Of a stretch of DNA of 5,731 nt, positions 1 through 5,731 are shown piece by piece. The DNA comes from Desulfobulbus sp. (GTDB taxonomy: Bacteria > Desulfobacterota > Desulfobulbia > Desulfobulbales > Desulfobulbaceae), in NCBI GenBank assembly GCA_030600525.1, contig JAUVLX010000236.1:1-5731 (forward strand), in the 5' to 3' direction. Position numbers and translations under genes: made by a program. The notes below the pieces were generated by a model. That model searched no databases. It was not told the origin of the DNA and worked only from the letters and a program-made list of their open reading frames with translations. The stretch's first letter is position 1, and each line of letters starts with the position of its first letter.

Positions 1-1341
1 CATCCCACGCCTTAAGGCCTCAAAAATATAACTCAGGCGGCGTGAATTTGGTTGGGTAAGACCACGATCCAAATCGTCCTGATGCAGGTCGACCATTTCG
101 TCCTTACGGTCAAACCCAAATCCCATGCGACCTATTTCCAAAGAGCGAATCCCTTTCTGAAATGCTTCTTTAAAGGTTCTCCCTATGGCCATGGTTTCGC
201 CGACCGATTTCATTGCGGTGCTGAGAATGTCATCGGTTTCCGGAAATTTTTTAAAGGTCCAGCGAGGAATCTTGACTACGCAGTAATCAATGGTCGGCTC
301 AAACGAAGCATACGTCTCGCGGGTAATATCATTTTTAATTTCATCCAGCGTGTAGCCTACAGCCAATTTGGCTGCAATTTTTGCTATGGGGAACCCGGTC
401 GCTTTGGACGCAAGGGCCGAAGAGCGAGAAACCCTGGGGTTCATCTCGATGATCATCAATTCCCCGTCTGCAGGATTGACCGCAAACTGTACGTTAGAGC
501 CGCCTGTTTCTACCCCAATTTCACGAATAATGGCAATGGCTGCATCACGCATTTCCTGATATTCACGATCAGTAAGGGTTTGCGCTGGAGCAACGGTGAT
601 CGAGTCACCTGTGTGGACACCCATCGCATCAATATTTTCAATGGAGCAGATAATGACCACATTATCATTTTTATCACGCATGACCTCAAGCTCGAATTCC
701 TTCCAACCAAGGAGACTTCGCTCAATCATCACCTCTGTAGTCATGGACAGATCAAGTCCTGCCGTGGCAAGCTCCTTGAGCTCGGTCCGGTTGTAGGCAA
801 CGCCGCCTCCGGTTCCCCCCAGGGTGAAACTCGGTCGAACAATTACCGGAAATCCAATTTCGTTGCCCGCTTCCATTGCATCTTCAAGGGTATGTACAAT
901 GGATGATTCCGGCACCTTTAGGTTAATTTTTCGCATGGCATCACGAAACTCTTCTCGCCCTTCCGCCTTTTTAATAACGTCAACATTTGCGGCAAGCATT
1001 TCTACGCCATATTTTTCAAGCACCCCCATCTCAGCTAACTTGATGGCAGTATTGAGACCGGTCTGACCGCCCAAAGTCGGCAGTAATGCATCCGGTCGCT
1101 CACGCTCTATCACCTTAGCCACACATTCCGGCGTGATAGGCTCAATGTACGTGCGGTCTGCAAGCCCAGGATCGGTCATGATGGTGGCAGGATTGGAGTT
1201 AATTAAAACTACCTCGAACCCTTCTTCTTTCAGAGCCTTCACAGCCTGGGCTCCAGAGTAATCAAATTCACAGGCCTGGCTGATGATAATCGGCCCGGAG
1301 CCAATGATGAGAATTTTATTTATATCTGTTCGTTTAGGCAT
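1..1341 (-). CDS. carB: Carbamoyl-phosphate synthase large subunit, N-terminal 447 residues (runs off left edge)
   Basis: Synthetase subunit of carbamoyl-phosphate synthase. It makes carbamoyl phosphate from bicarbonate, two ATP and ammonia channelled from CarA, for pyrimidine and arginine synthesis in the cytoplasm. The frame is open from an ATG at 1341 to base 1; the family is about 1,070 residues, so roughly 620 lie outside. The start MPKRTDI is nearly identical to E. coli CarB. Visible are the pre-ATP-grasp domain (about 1-125; GSGPIIISQACEFDYSG from residue 14) and the first, carboxyphosphate ATP-grasp domain (about 128-400). By E. coli numbering, which aligns without gaps here, R129, R169, G175, G176, E215, H243, Q285, E299, N301 and R303 are all present. 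Position 208, Glu in E. coli, is Arg. The gene follows carA after 21 bp, and no Shine-Dalgarno is seen before the ATG, so coupling to carA translation is likely. No frameshift is seen. Identification is secure. Confidence 0.97.
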   Translation of the reverse strand, partial: MPKRTDINKILIIGSGPIIISQACEFDYSGAQAVKALKEEGFEVVLINSNPATIMTDPGLADRTYIEPITPECVAKVIERERPDALLPTLGGQTGLNTAIKLAEMGVLEKYGVEMLAANVDVIKKAEGREEFRDAMRKINLKVPESSIVHTLEDAMEAGNEIGFPVIVRPSFTLGGTGGGVAYNRTELKELATAGLDLSMTTEVMIERSLLGWKEFELEVMRDKNDNVVIICSIENIDAMGVHTGDSITVAPAQTLTDREYQEMRDAAIAIIREIGVETGGSNVQFAVNPADGELMIIEMNPRVSRSSALASKATGFPIAKIAAKLAVGYTLDEIKNDITRETYASFEPTIDYCVVKIPRWTFKKFPETDDILSTAMKSVGETMAIGRTFKEAFQKGIRSLEIGRMGFGFDRKDEMVDLHQDDLDRGLTQPNSRRLSYIFEALRRGM

Positions 1342-1362
1342 GATTCGTTATCAAATAGTAGG

Positions 1363-2478
1363 TCAGGATGAATGCTGCATGAGTTCAATAAAACGGCCAA
1401 ATAAATACTCTGCATCATGGGGACCAGGAGCATATTCAGGATGATACTGTACTGAAAACGCGGGGTACTGTAAATGCCGCATGCCTTCCAGGCTGTTATC
1501 ATTGAGGTTGATATGAGTTACCTCAACTTCGGGTGGTAATTTTTCAGAATCAACACAAAAGCCATGGTTTTGCGAGGTAATTTCAATCTTGCCAGTGGTA
1601 AGATCCTTTACCGGCTGATTAGCTCCACGGTGCCCAAACTTAAGTTTGTAGGTTGAGCCACCATACGCTAGAGCGAGTATCTGGTGTCCGAGACAAATAC
1701 CAAAAATCGGTTTAACCCCAAGTAATTGTCTTACATTTTCTACGACCCCCTCAACACCGGCAGGGTCACCGGGACCATTGGATAAGAAAATTCCATCCGG
1801 GTCAAGCGCCAGCACCTGAGCAGCAGAAGTTGTGGCTGGTACCACAACCACCTGACACCCATACTGTTTGAGAAGCCGCAGCTGGTTGTACTTCACACCA
1901 AAATCAAACGCCACGACCTTAAACTTTTCTTTTCCACCATCTCCGAATCCCTTTCCCTGCTCAGGACCGTTATCAGTCCAGAGATAAGGGGTATCACAGC
2001 TCACTCTCTTGACCATATCCCGGCCAACCACTCCTGACCATTGTCTGGCTCGCTGTACCAACGAATCACCATCCAGGTCTTCGGTGGAAATGACAGCTTT
2101 CATAGCGCCACTGTTCCGTATCAGTCGGGTAAGCATCCGGGTATCAAGCCGTTCAATACCAAGCACATTATATTGTTGTAAAAAGGATGCTAAATCAGAG
2201 GTGGACCGATAATTGCTGGGCTGAGATTGATACTCTCGCATCAAAAATGCACGTGGATGAACTCCCGCAGACTCCATATCCTCAGCATTGACACCATAGT
2301 TACCGATCATGGGATACGTCATAGTCACCAATTGCGCAGTATACGAAGGATCAGTCAACACCTCCTGGTATCCGCTCATACTGGTATTAAAAACAATTTC
2401 GCCCAGAGCCTCCCCGGGACCTGTAAATGAATATCCTGATATTACTGTACCGTCTTCAAGCCCAATCAATGCTTTCAT
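1363..2478 (-). CDS. carA: Carbamoyl-phosphate synthase small (glutaminase) subunit
   Basis: The 371-residue protein hydrolyses glutamine and passes ammonia to CarB; it is close to the family length (E. coli about 382). The N-terminal CPSase small-chain domain covers about residues 1-150 (LEDGTVISGYSF near the start, then FNTSMSGYQEVLTDPSY from 30). A Gly/Lys-rich linker (about 170-185) leads into a class I glutamine amidotransferase domain (about 186-368). The nucleophile is C262 in FGICLGHQ, and the rest of the triad is H346 and E348 in FSVQYHPE. FLSNGPGDP (231-239) is the oxyanion-region motif. Residue 349 is Tyr, where Ala is usual before the SPGPHD-type motif; this is probably harmless. 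The gene lies 58 bp after waaA and 21 bp before carB, in the same direction. The ATG at 2478 is preceded by an A/T-rich stretch with no clear Shine-Dalgarno, but the MKALIGLEDG start fits the family. A 4-bp hairpin (GCCT-GAG-AGGC at 2520-2530) in the gap is too weak to call a terminator. Confidence 0.97.
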   Translation of the reverse strand: MKALIGLEDGTVISGYSFTGPGEALGEIVFNTSMSGYQEVLTDPSYTAQLVTMTYPMIGNYGVNAEDMESAGVHPRAFLMREYQSQPSNYRSTSDLASFLQQYNVLGIERLDTRMLTRLIRNSGAMKAVISTEDLDGDSLVQRARQWSGVVGRDMVKRVSCDTPYLWTDNGPEQGKGFGDGGKEKFKVVAFDFGVKYNQLRLLKQYGCQVVVVPATTSAAQVLALDPDGIFLSNGPGDPAGVEGVVENVRQLLGVKPIFGICLGHQILALAYGGSTYKLKFGHRGANQPVKDLTTGKIEITSQNHGFCVDSEKLPPEVEVTHINLNDNSLEGMRHLQYPAFSVQYHPEYAPGPHDAEYLFGRFIELMQHSS

Positions 2479-2536
2479 AAAGTGTCTTTTATCATTTTAT
2501 TGTGAAAAATTTGAATAATGCCTGAGAGGCGCTTCT

Positions 2537-3886
2537 CTACAAACCTGTTTCCCTTTTTTTTTCAAAAAGGTCTTTCACCAAGTTAATCTGTTTCTCTACT
2601 ATCTCAGCACCACTTAAAACCAAGTTTTTGGCCTGTTTACAGGCCTGCTTGTATTTTTCCTGATGCTGGTCATGATCCTGGAGCAGACAGGCTAACTGGT
2701 CCGCATCTATAACAGGAAAGCCACATCCTGCTGACTCAAGCAAGTCTGCTTCCTGGCGGAAATCGTTCATAAAGGGACCGTAATATACAGGACGTTCCTG
2801 TTGAACGGCTTCGAGTATATTGTGCCCTCCCCGTTTGACCAGGCTTCCTCCACAAAAGTTATAGTCACCTGCACTATAAAGATCGACCAAATCACCCATG
2901 GTGTTCACCAAGACAACAGGATGGGTCCGTTTCCCACCATTTTTCAACTCAATATAATAATGAAATTGAAGTCCCGCCCTCAACAACAACTCCGCGACTT
3001 CCTTTATCCGCTCAAGGTGCCTGGGCACGATTACCCACAGTAAGTCACGCTGTAAGGAAAACCGCTGATAGACAGGAATCAGTTGTTCCTCTTCTCCAGA
3101 ATGAGTAGAACCGCAGACAAAGACTTTTTCTACCCCCACCTGAAGAATCTGTCGATAACGATTTCTACGACCAGGAATATCATTTTTTCCCATTGCAGAT
3201 TTCACATTACCGCAAACCTGTACCCGATCAGAGACTGCACCAAGGCGAGAAAAACGCGAAGCATCCTCCTTGGTAATAGTCGCAATCCACTGAAACCCCT
3301 GCAGCAACTGGCTCATAAACGTCTTCAAATACAGGTATCGCCCTAAAGAACGTTCAGACAAACGCCCGTTAAGTAGAGCAGCAGCTATTCCTTTCTTCCT
3401 TAACATGCTCAACATAACCGGCCAAAGTTCTGTCTCCAGACAGACATATACGTCTGGAGCTATCTTTTGCAGAGCCCTGGCAACAACAATCGGTACATCC
3501 AGAGGTGCCATGAGGCATGGGATATCGTCAGGAAACAGATTTTTTGCGATCTTGTTTCCCTGTTCGGTGGTTGTAGTCAAGACTACACTCAATCCGGGGA
3601 TTTCCTGCAAAAAAGCTTCTGCCACAATGACAGCAGCACGAACTTCACCTACCGACGCGGCATGTAGCCAAAGCCGCTTCTGGCTCTGGATCTCAGGCAA
3701 AAGGTAATCATCATACAACCCAAGTCGCTGCTCAAGTCCGTAACTGTACCTTTTTCCTAAATGCTTGAGTAAGGGAAGAAACAGGTGCAGAAGAAGATAA
3801 ACACCTGTTCCGACTATACCGTATCCCAAGTACAGAATATTGTTCACATGAACACCGGCTTGTTGAAATAGAAAGCGCAAAAACAT
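2537..3886 (-). CDS. waaA: 3-deoxy-D-manno-octulosonic acid (Kdo) transferase
   Basis: Transfers Kdo from CMP-Kdo to lipid IVA at the inner membrane, the first step of LPS core assembly (also called kdtA). The 449-residue frame has a hydrophobic anchor at about 17-40, then the Kdo-transferase N-terminal domain with LHAASVGE, whose E81 matches the proposed catalytic Glu. Further motifs are ETELWP (151-156), STHSGEEE (260-267, STHEGEE in E. coli), VPRHLER (287-293) and GGSLVKRGGHN (346-356), which form the GT-B fold's nucleotide-sugar side. E. coli WaaA is 425 residues. The longest ATG start (3886) is given, but a promoter -10 ends only 3 bp upstream and no Shine-Dalgarno precedes it. A GTG at 3847 (residue 14) follows GGTG by 5 bases, would give 436 residues, and would start at NNILYLGY just before the anchor, so it is a serious alternative. 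Mono- versus multifunctional Kdo transfer cannot be told from sequence. It is the first gene of the probable waaA-carA-carB unit. Confidence 0.95.
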   Translation of the reverse strand: MFLRFLFQQAGVHVNNILYLGYGIVGTGVYLLLHLFLPLLKHLGKRYSYGLEQRLGLYDDYLLPEIQSQKRLWLHAASVGEVRAAVIVAEAFLQEIPGLSVVLTTTTEQGNKIAKNLFPDDIPCLMAPLDVPIVVARALQKIAPDVYVCLETELWPVMLSMLRKKGIAAALLNGRLSERSLGRYLYLKTFMSQLLQGFQWIATITKEDASRFSRLGAVSDRVQVCGNVKSAMGKNDIPGRRNRYRQILQVGVEKVFVCGSTHSGEEEQLIPVYQRFSLQRDLLWVIVPRHLERIKEVAELLLRAGLQFHYYIELKNGGKRTHPVVLVNTMGDLVDLYSAGDYNFCGGSLVKRGGHNILEAVQQERPVYYGPFMNDFRQEADLLESAGCGFPVIDADQLACLLQDHDQHQEKYKQACKQAKNLVLSGAEIVEKQINLVKDLFEKKRETGL

Positions 3887-3889
3887 GAT

Positions 3890-3918
3890 ATTAAAACAGG
3901 ATTCATTGCGTCAGTCAA
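3890..3918 (-). promoter_or_regulatory. Candidate sigma70-type promoter for waaA-carA-carB
   Basis: On the minus strand, TTGACT (3918-3913, 5 of 6 to consensus) is followed after exactly 17 bp by TTTAAT (3895-3890, 5 of 6). Transcription would be expected to start about 7 bases past the -10, near 3883-3884, which falls in the annotated ATG. The transcript would therefore be leaderless, or translation begins at the GTG at 3847. A second, weaker -10 (TATAAA, 3967-3962) has only a poor -35 partner and would allow a leader of about 70 bases. Confidence 0.5.
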
Positions 3919-4040
3919 CAAAGTTCAGCCTAAATTCGCTAAAACACCCCTGCCAACAGTTTTTATACCTGTACTTTCATCAAGCAAGACACTCTCCTCT
4001 TAGAGAGAAACATCTTCGCCAATCTGCAGGGAATTTTTCA

Positions 4041-4069
4041 TTGACAATCCCTCTTTTGATTTGTATGCA
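4041..4069 (+). promoter_or_regulatory. Candidate promoter, perfect -35 with weak -10
   Basis: TTGACA at 4041-4046 matches the sigma70 -35 consensus exactly, with a 17-bp spacer to TATGCA (4064-4069, 3 of 6 to TATAAT). Transcription would start near 4076. That gives a leader of about 170 bases before the isomerase ATG, or a short RNA ending at the hairpin near 4148. The weak -10 suggests low or activator-dependent activity, if it is a promoter at all. Confidence 0.4.
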
Positions 4070-4075
4070 ACCCCA

Positions 4076-4158
4076 GACCATTCTTAGTAAGCTTTCCCCA
4101 AAGGCCATCACCCTTCCGATTGGGAGTTTAACGTGCTCTTACAGCACGGTTTTGTATT
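4076..4158 (+). ncRNA. Hypothetical small RNA or attenuated leader
   Basis: This is inferred only from the spacing of signals. A promoter predicted to fire near 4076 is followed by three successive small stem-loops: CTTT-CCCC-AAAG at 4092-4103, CTTCC-GATT-GGGAG at 4113-4126, and the terminator-like stem at 4132-4148 with a T-rich tail. The result would be a transcript of about 80 bases. I recognise no known RNA family or riboswitch core in it. It may equally be just the 5' leader of the isomerase mRNA. Confidence 0.2.
4132..4158 (+). terminator. Terminator-like hairpin (alternatively an operator palindrome)
   Basis: CGTGCT (4132-4137) and AGCACG (4143-4148) form a perfect 6-bp stem with a 5-base loop (CTTAC), followed by GTTTTGTATTT. 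The shape fits a modest intrinsic terminator or attenuator lying about 90 bp ahead of the isomerase gene. A second reading is a protein-binding palindrome (GTGCT-N5-AGCAC), because TATTAT at 4159-4164 just after it could act as a -10 box with no good -35. Confidence 0.4.
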
Positions 4159-4182
4159 TATTATAGGAAAGCCGTAATCACA

Positions 4183-4223
4183 CGTTCCATCTTCATCGCT
4201 CACAGGCCAGGCTACACGGAACG
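4183..4223 (+). repeat. Inverted repeat in the isomerase leader
   Basis: CGTTCC at 4183-4188 is exactly complementary to GGAACG at 4218-4223, with 29 bases between. The right arm ends 11 bases before the GGAG of the ribosome binding site. In mRNA it could close a long-loop stem beside the translation start. At 6 bp it could also arise by chance. Confidence 0.3.
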
Positions 4224-4234
4224 AACAACTCGCC

Positions 4235-4238
4235 GGAG
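4235..4238 (+). promoter_or_regulatory. Ribosome binding site of the isomerase gene
   Basis: GGAG, 6 bases before the ATG at 4245, is the clearest Shine-Dalgarno in the window. It fixes the isomerase start, which also gives a complete signal peptide. Confidence 0.75.
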
Positions 4239-4244
4239 ACGACA

Positions 4245-5285
4245 ATGAACAAATGGCTCACCATTCTACTTCTGACTGCGTTGCTTTTTGGACTCGGACA
4301 ACCGGTATCAGCAAAAAATGAGGAAAAAAAAATGAAAGATGGATTGTATGCTAAAATAGACACCAAAAAAGGGGAGATACTCCTCAAGTTGTATTATGAT
4401 AAAACTCCACTGACGGTCATTAATTTTGTTGGACTGGCAGAAGGCAGTCTTCATCTAGCAGGGTTTGACAAACCTACTGGAAAGCCCTTTTATGACGATC
4501 TCACTTTCCACAGAGTCATCGACAACTTTATGATCCAGGGCGGATGTCCGCTGGGAACAGGCACTGGCGGACCAGGCTATACCTTTCCTGACGAATTTGA
4601 CCCTTCGTTGAAGCACAACAAGCCCGGAATTCTATCCATGGCCAATGCCGGCCCAGGAACAAATGGCAGCCAATTTTTCATTACCCACGTTCCGACACCC
4701 CACCTTGACGGCAAACACACTGTTTTCGGAAGAGTAGTGGAAGGTATGGACGTTGTCAATGCTATTGCCAAAGGCGATGTTATCGAGAAGATCGAAATTA
4801 TCCGAGCTGGTAAAGACGCCGAAAAATTCAAAACCAACCAAGCTGCTTTTGACAGTGCAATGGCAGAGATTGGGGATTCCCAAAACGGCACGTTGAAAAA
4901 AGAGAAGGAAAAAATCAAAAAGCAGATCAAGGATAAATGGCCGGAAGCCCACAAAACGCGCTCAGGGCTCTACTATCAGATTGAAGCAGAAGGCAGCGGC
5001 CCGACTCCCAAGAAGGGTGATGTCATTAGTGCCCACTATACAGGTCGCCTCCTCTCTAACAATAAGAAGTTTGACAGCTCCTATGACCGCAAGGAACCCA
5101 TTCAGTTTCCAATTGGTGAAGGAAGGGTAATTAGTGGATGGGATGAAGCTCTTATCGCGATGAAAAAAGGCGAAAAACGCACCCTGATTATTCCACCGAA
5201 TCTGGCTTACGGGGAACAAGGCGCGGGAGGGGTAATCCCCCCCAATGCATGGCTGGTCTTTGACGTGGAGTTAGTTGACTTTTAA
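4245..5285 (+). CDS. Exported dual-domain peptidyl-prolyl isomerase (cyclophilin-FKBP fusion)
   Basis: A 346-residue predicted periplasmic folding catalyst with two unrelated prolyl cis-trans isomerase domains. Residues 1-23 are a Sec signal peptide (MNKW, hydrophobic core LTILLLTALLFGLG, likely cleavage after VSA); no lipobox Cys is seen. The cyclophilin domain (about 33-188) has FHRVIDNFMIQGG with catalytic R90, plus F95, M96 and Q98; ANAGPGTNGSQFFIT (133-147); and HLDGKHTVFG (153-162). The Trp that binds cyclosporin in human CypA is His153. A Lys/Glu-rich linker, probably helical (about 190-237, including KKEKEKIKKQIKDK), joins it to a C-terminal FKBP domain (about 240-346). That domain has HYTG (264-267), F276-D277, VISGW (295-299), AYGEQG (321-326), IPPN and F339, matching the FKBP12 pocket except that the H87 position is Ala. 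Both active sites look intact, so this appears bifunctional. It has its own GGAG site and a downstream terminator, so it is probably monocistronic. Confidence 0.93.
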   Translation: MNKWLTILLLTALLFGLGQPVSAKNEEKKMKDGLYAKIDTKKGEILLKLYYDKTPLTVINFVGLAEGSLHLAGFDKPTGKPFYDDLTFHRVIDNFMIQGGCPLGTGTGGPGYTFPDEFDPSLKHNKPGILSMANAGPGTNGSQFFITHVPTPHLDGKHTVFGRVVEGMDVVNAIAKGDVIEKIEIIRAGKDAEKFKTNQAAFDSAMAEIGDSQNGTLKKEKEKIKKQIKDKWPEAHKTRSGLYYQIEAEGSGPTPKKGDVISAHYTGRLLSNNKKFDSSYDRKEPIQFPIGEGRVISGWDEALIAMKKGEKRTLIIPPNLAYGEQGAGGVIPPNAWLVFDVELVDF

Positions 5286-5314
5286 CGTTTAGAAATCTTC
5301 GAAAACTGTTTAAC

Positions 5315-5347
5315 AAGGCGGGATCCCTCGGGAATACCCGCCTTTTT
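5315..5347 (+). terminator. Rho-independent terminator after the isomerase gene
   Basis: AAGGCGGG (5315-5322) pairs with CCCGCCTT (5337-5344), giving a GC-rich 6-bp core with A-T flanks. It runs into TTTTT at 5343-5347, starts 30 bases after the isomerase stop codon, and ends before the next gene. The loop (5323-5336) can pair further internally (CC with GG). It separates the isomerase from the transporter gene. Confidence 0.88.
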
Positions 5348-5369
5348 CATTCCCACTTGAAGCTGACGC

Positions 5370-5731
5370 ATGAACAAACAAAATATTGCTTCGGGCATCT
5401 ATATCCGGCTCATCCTGACCATGATATTCTGGGGCGGTACATTTGTTGCTGGTCGGATTGCCTCACAGGCAATGCACCCTATTGCAGCAGCAACAGGAAG
5501 ATTTACTCTGGCCTCCGTAATATTGCTTAGCTTTATCTATTTCAAGGAGAGACGCTTCCAGAGACTCACCCTGCCAGAGTGGGGAGCTATGACATTGTTG
5601 GGCCTCACAGGAGTGTTTACTTACAACCTTTTCTTTTTCTCCGGCCTGCAATTAGTGGAGGCAGGGAGAGCATCGATGATCATCGCAGCTAATCCCGTGG
5701 TCACCACCATACTGGCTGTTATTTTTTTCCA
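5370..5731 (+). CDS. EamA/DMT-family membrane transporter, N-terminal 120 residues (runs off right edge)
   Basis: Start of an inner-membrane protein of the drug/metabolite transporter superfamily (EamA domain, formerly DUF6). The ATG at 5370 opens a frame that stays open to the edge. Four hydrophobic helices are visible, at about residues 12-30, 37-57, 71-91 and 98-120. Family-typical features are WGGTFVAGRIA in helix 1, a conserved Arg (R44) in the ATGRF segment of helix 2, and AGRASMIIAANPVV leading into helix 4. Complete members usually have ten helices and about 290-300 residues, so roughly 60% lies outside. The substrate cannot be assigned; the family exports amino acids, metabolites and other small molecules. 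No strong Shine-Dalgarno precedes the ATG, and the gene lies just past the isomerase terminator, so it probably has its own promoter, which I could not pick out in the 22 bases between. Confidence 0.88.
   Translation, partial: MNKQNIASGIYIRLILTMIFWGGTFVAGRIASQAMHPIAAATGRFTLASVILLSFIYFKERRFQRLTLPEWGAMTLLGLTGVFTYNLFFFSGLQLVEAGRASMIIAANPVVTTILAVIFF

Larger units (their letters stand above)
3887..4244. other. Divergent intergenic region between waaA and the isomerase gene
   Basis: 358 bp with no supported protein gene. It carries the minus-strand waaA promoter at its left end. On the plus strand it carries a -35/-10 pair near 4041-4069, small hairpins, a terminator-like hairpin at 4132-4148, an inverted repeat at 4183-4223 and the ribosome binding site at 4235-4238. 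A weak inverted repeat (CTCTC at 3992-3996, GAGAG at 4003-4007) is also present. An open frame of 93 codons starting at 3885 on the plus strand overlaps the waaA start codon, has no recognisable domain and is treated as chance. Confidence 0.7.

Noticed and set aside
52..906. Long plus-strand open frame of 284 codons opposite carB
   Set aside because: It lies antisense to an unambiguous carB, has no recognisable domain, and its low-complexity, cysteine- and arginine-scattered translation is typical of a shadow frame.
2479..2536. Internal promoter (TTCAAA, 16 bp, GATAAA on the minus strand) or terminator between waaA and carA
   Set aside because: Both hexamers match only 4 of 6, and transcription would start about 5 bases before the carA ATG. 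The hairpin at 2520-2530 has only a 4-bp stem and a 3-base loop.
3885..4166. 93-codon plus-strand frame in the divergent intergenic region
   Set aside because: It overlaps the waaA start codon, has no Shine-Dalgarno or recognisable motif, and spans the promoter and hairpin signals. A real small gene cannot be fully excluded without conservation data.
4577..4954. Overlapping minus-strand frames (125 and 106 codons) inside the isomerase gene
   Set aside because: They are antisense to a well-supported two-domain protein and show no family motifs.
5315..5347. Terminator acting in both directions
   Set aside because: On the minus strand the stem is followed by TTGTTAAA, which is not a good T tract, and no minus-strand gene ends here.
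1..5731. CRISPR array, insertion sequence, tRNA/rRNA, phage or defence genes
   Set aside because: No direct repeat arrays, transposase-like frames, terminal inverted repeats or RNA gene sequences were seen. Nearly all bases belong to recognisable housekeeping-type genes.

Overview
The window reads as ordinary core chromosome of a Gram-negative bacterium. WaaA (KdtA), the Kdo transferase of lipid A/LPS core synthesis, requires an LPS-bearing outer membrane. The style of the CarB sequence (for example the stretch NDITRETYASFEPTIDY) resembles what I remember of Deltaproteobacteria/Desulfobacterota, possibly the Desulfobulbales. That placement is inference from memory of homologues, not a search.

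Left part, minus strand (1-3918): a three-gene cluster read right to left, waaA (3886-2537), then carA (2478-1363), then carB (1341 to beyond the left edge). Gaps are 58 bp and 21 bp, so co-transcription is likely. waaA attaches Kdo to lipid A precursor. carA and carB encode the glutaminase and synthetase subunits of carbamoyl-phosphate synthase, which feeds pyrimidine and arginine synthesis. A good sigma70-type promoter (TTGACT, 17 bp, TTTAAT) sits directly at the annotated waaA start, which raises the question of a leaderless mRNA or a start 13 codons later.

Middle (3887-4244): a 358-bp divergent intergenic region with no convincing gene. On the plus strand it holds a perfect -35 box (TTGACA) 17 bp from a weak -10, a terminator-like hairpin about 60 bp downstream of that -10, and an inverted repeat just upstream of the next gene's ribosome binding site. 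These could form a small RNA, an attenuated leader, or an operator/leader controlling the next gene.

Right part, plus strand (4245-5731): an exported peptidyl-prolyl isomerase that joins a cyclophilin domain to an FKBP domain in one chain behind a Sec signal peptide. It is followed by a strong intrinsic terminator, then by the first 120 codons of an EamA/DMT-family membrane transporter cut by the right edge. The dual-family isomerase is the most unusual protein here. I see no mobile element, CRISPR array, tRNA, rRNA, phage gene or defence system, and no evidence for a wholly new system.
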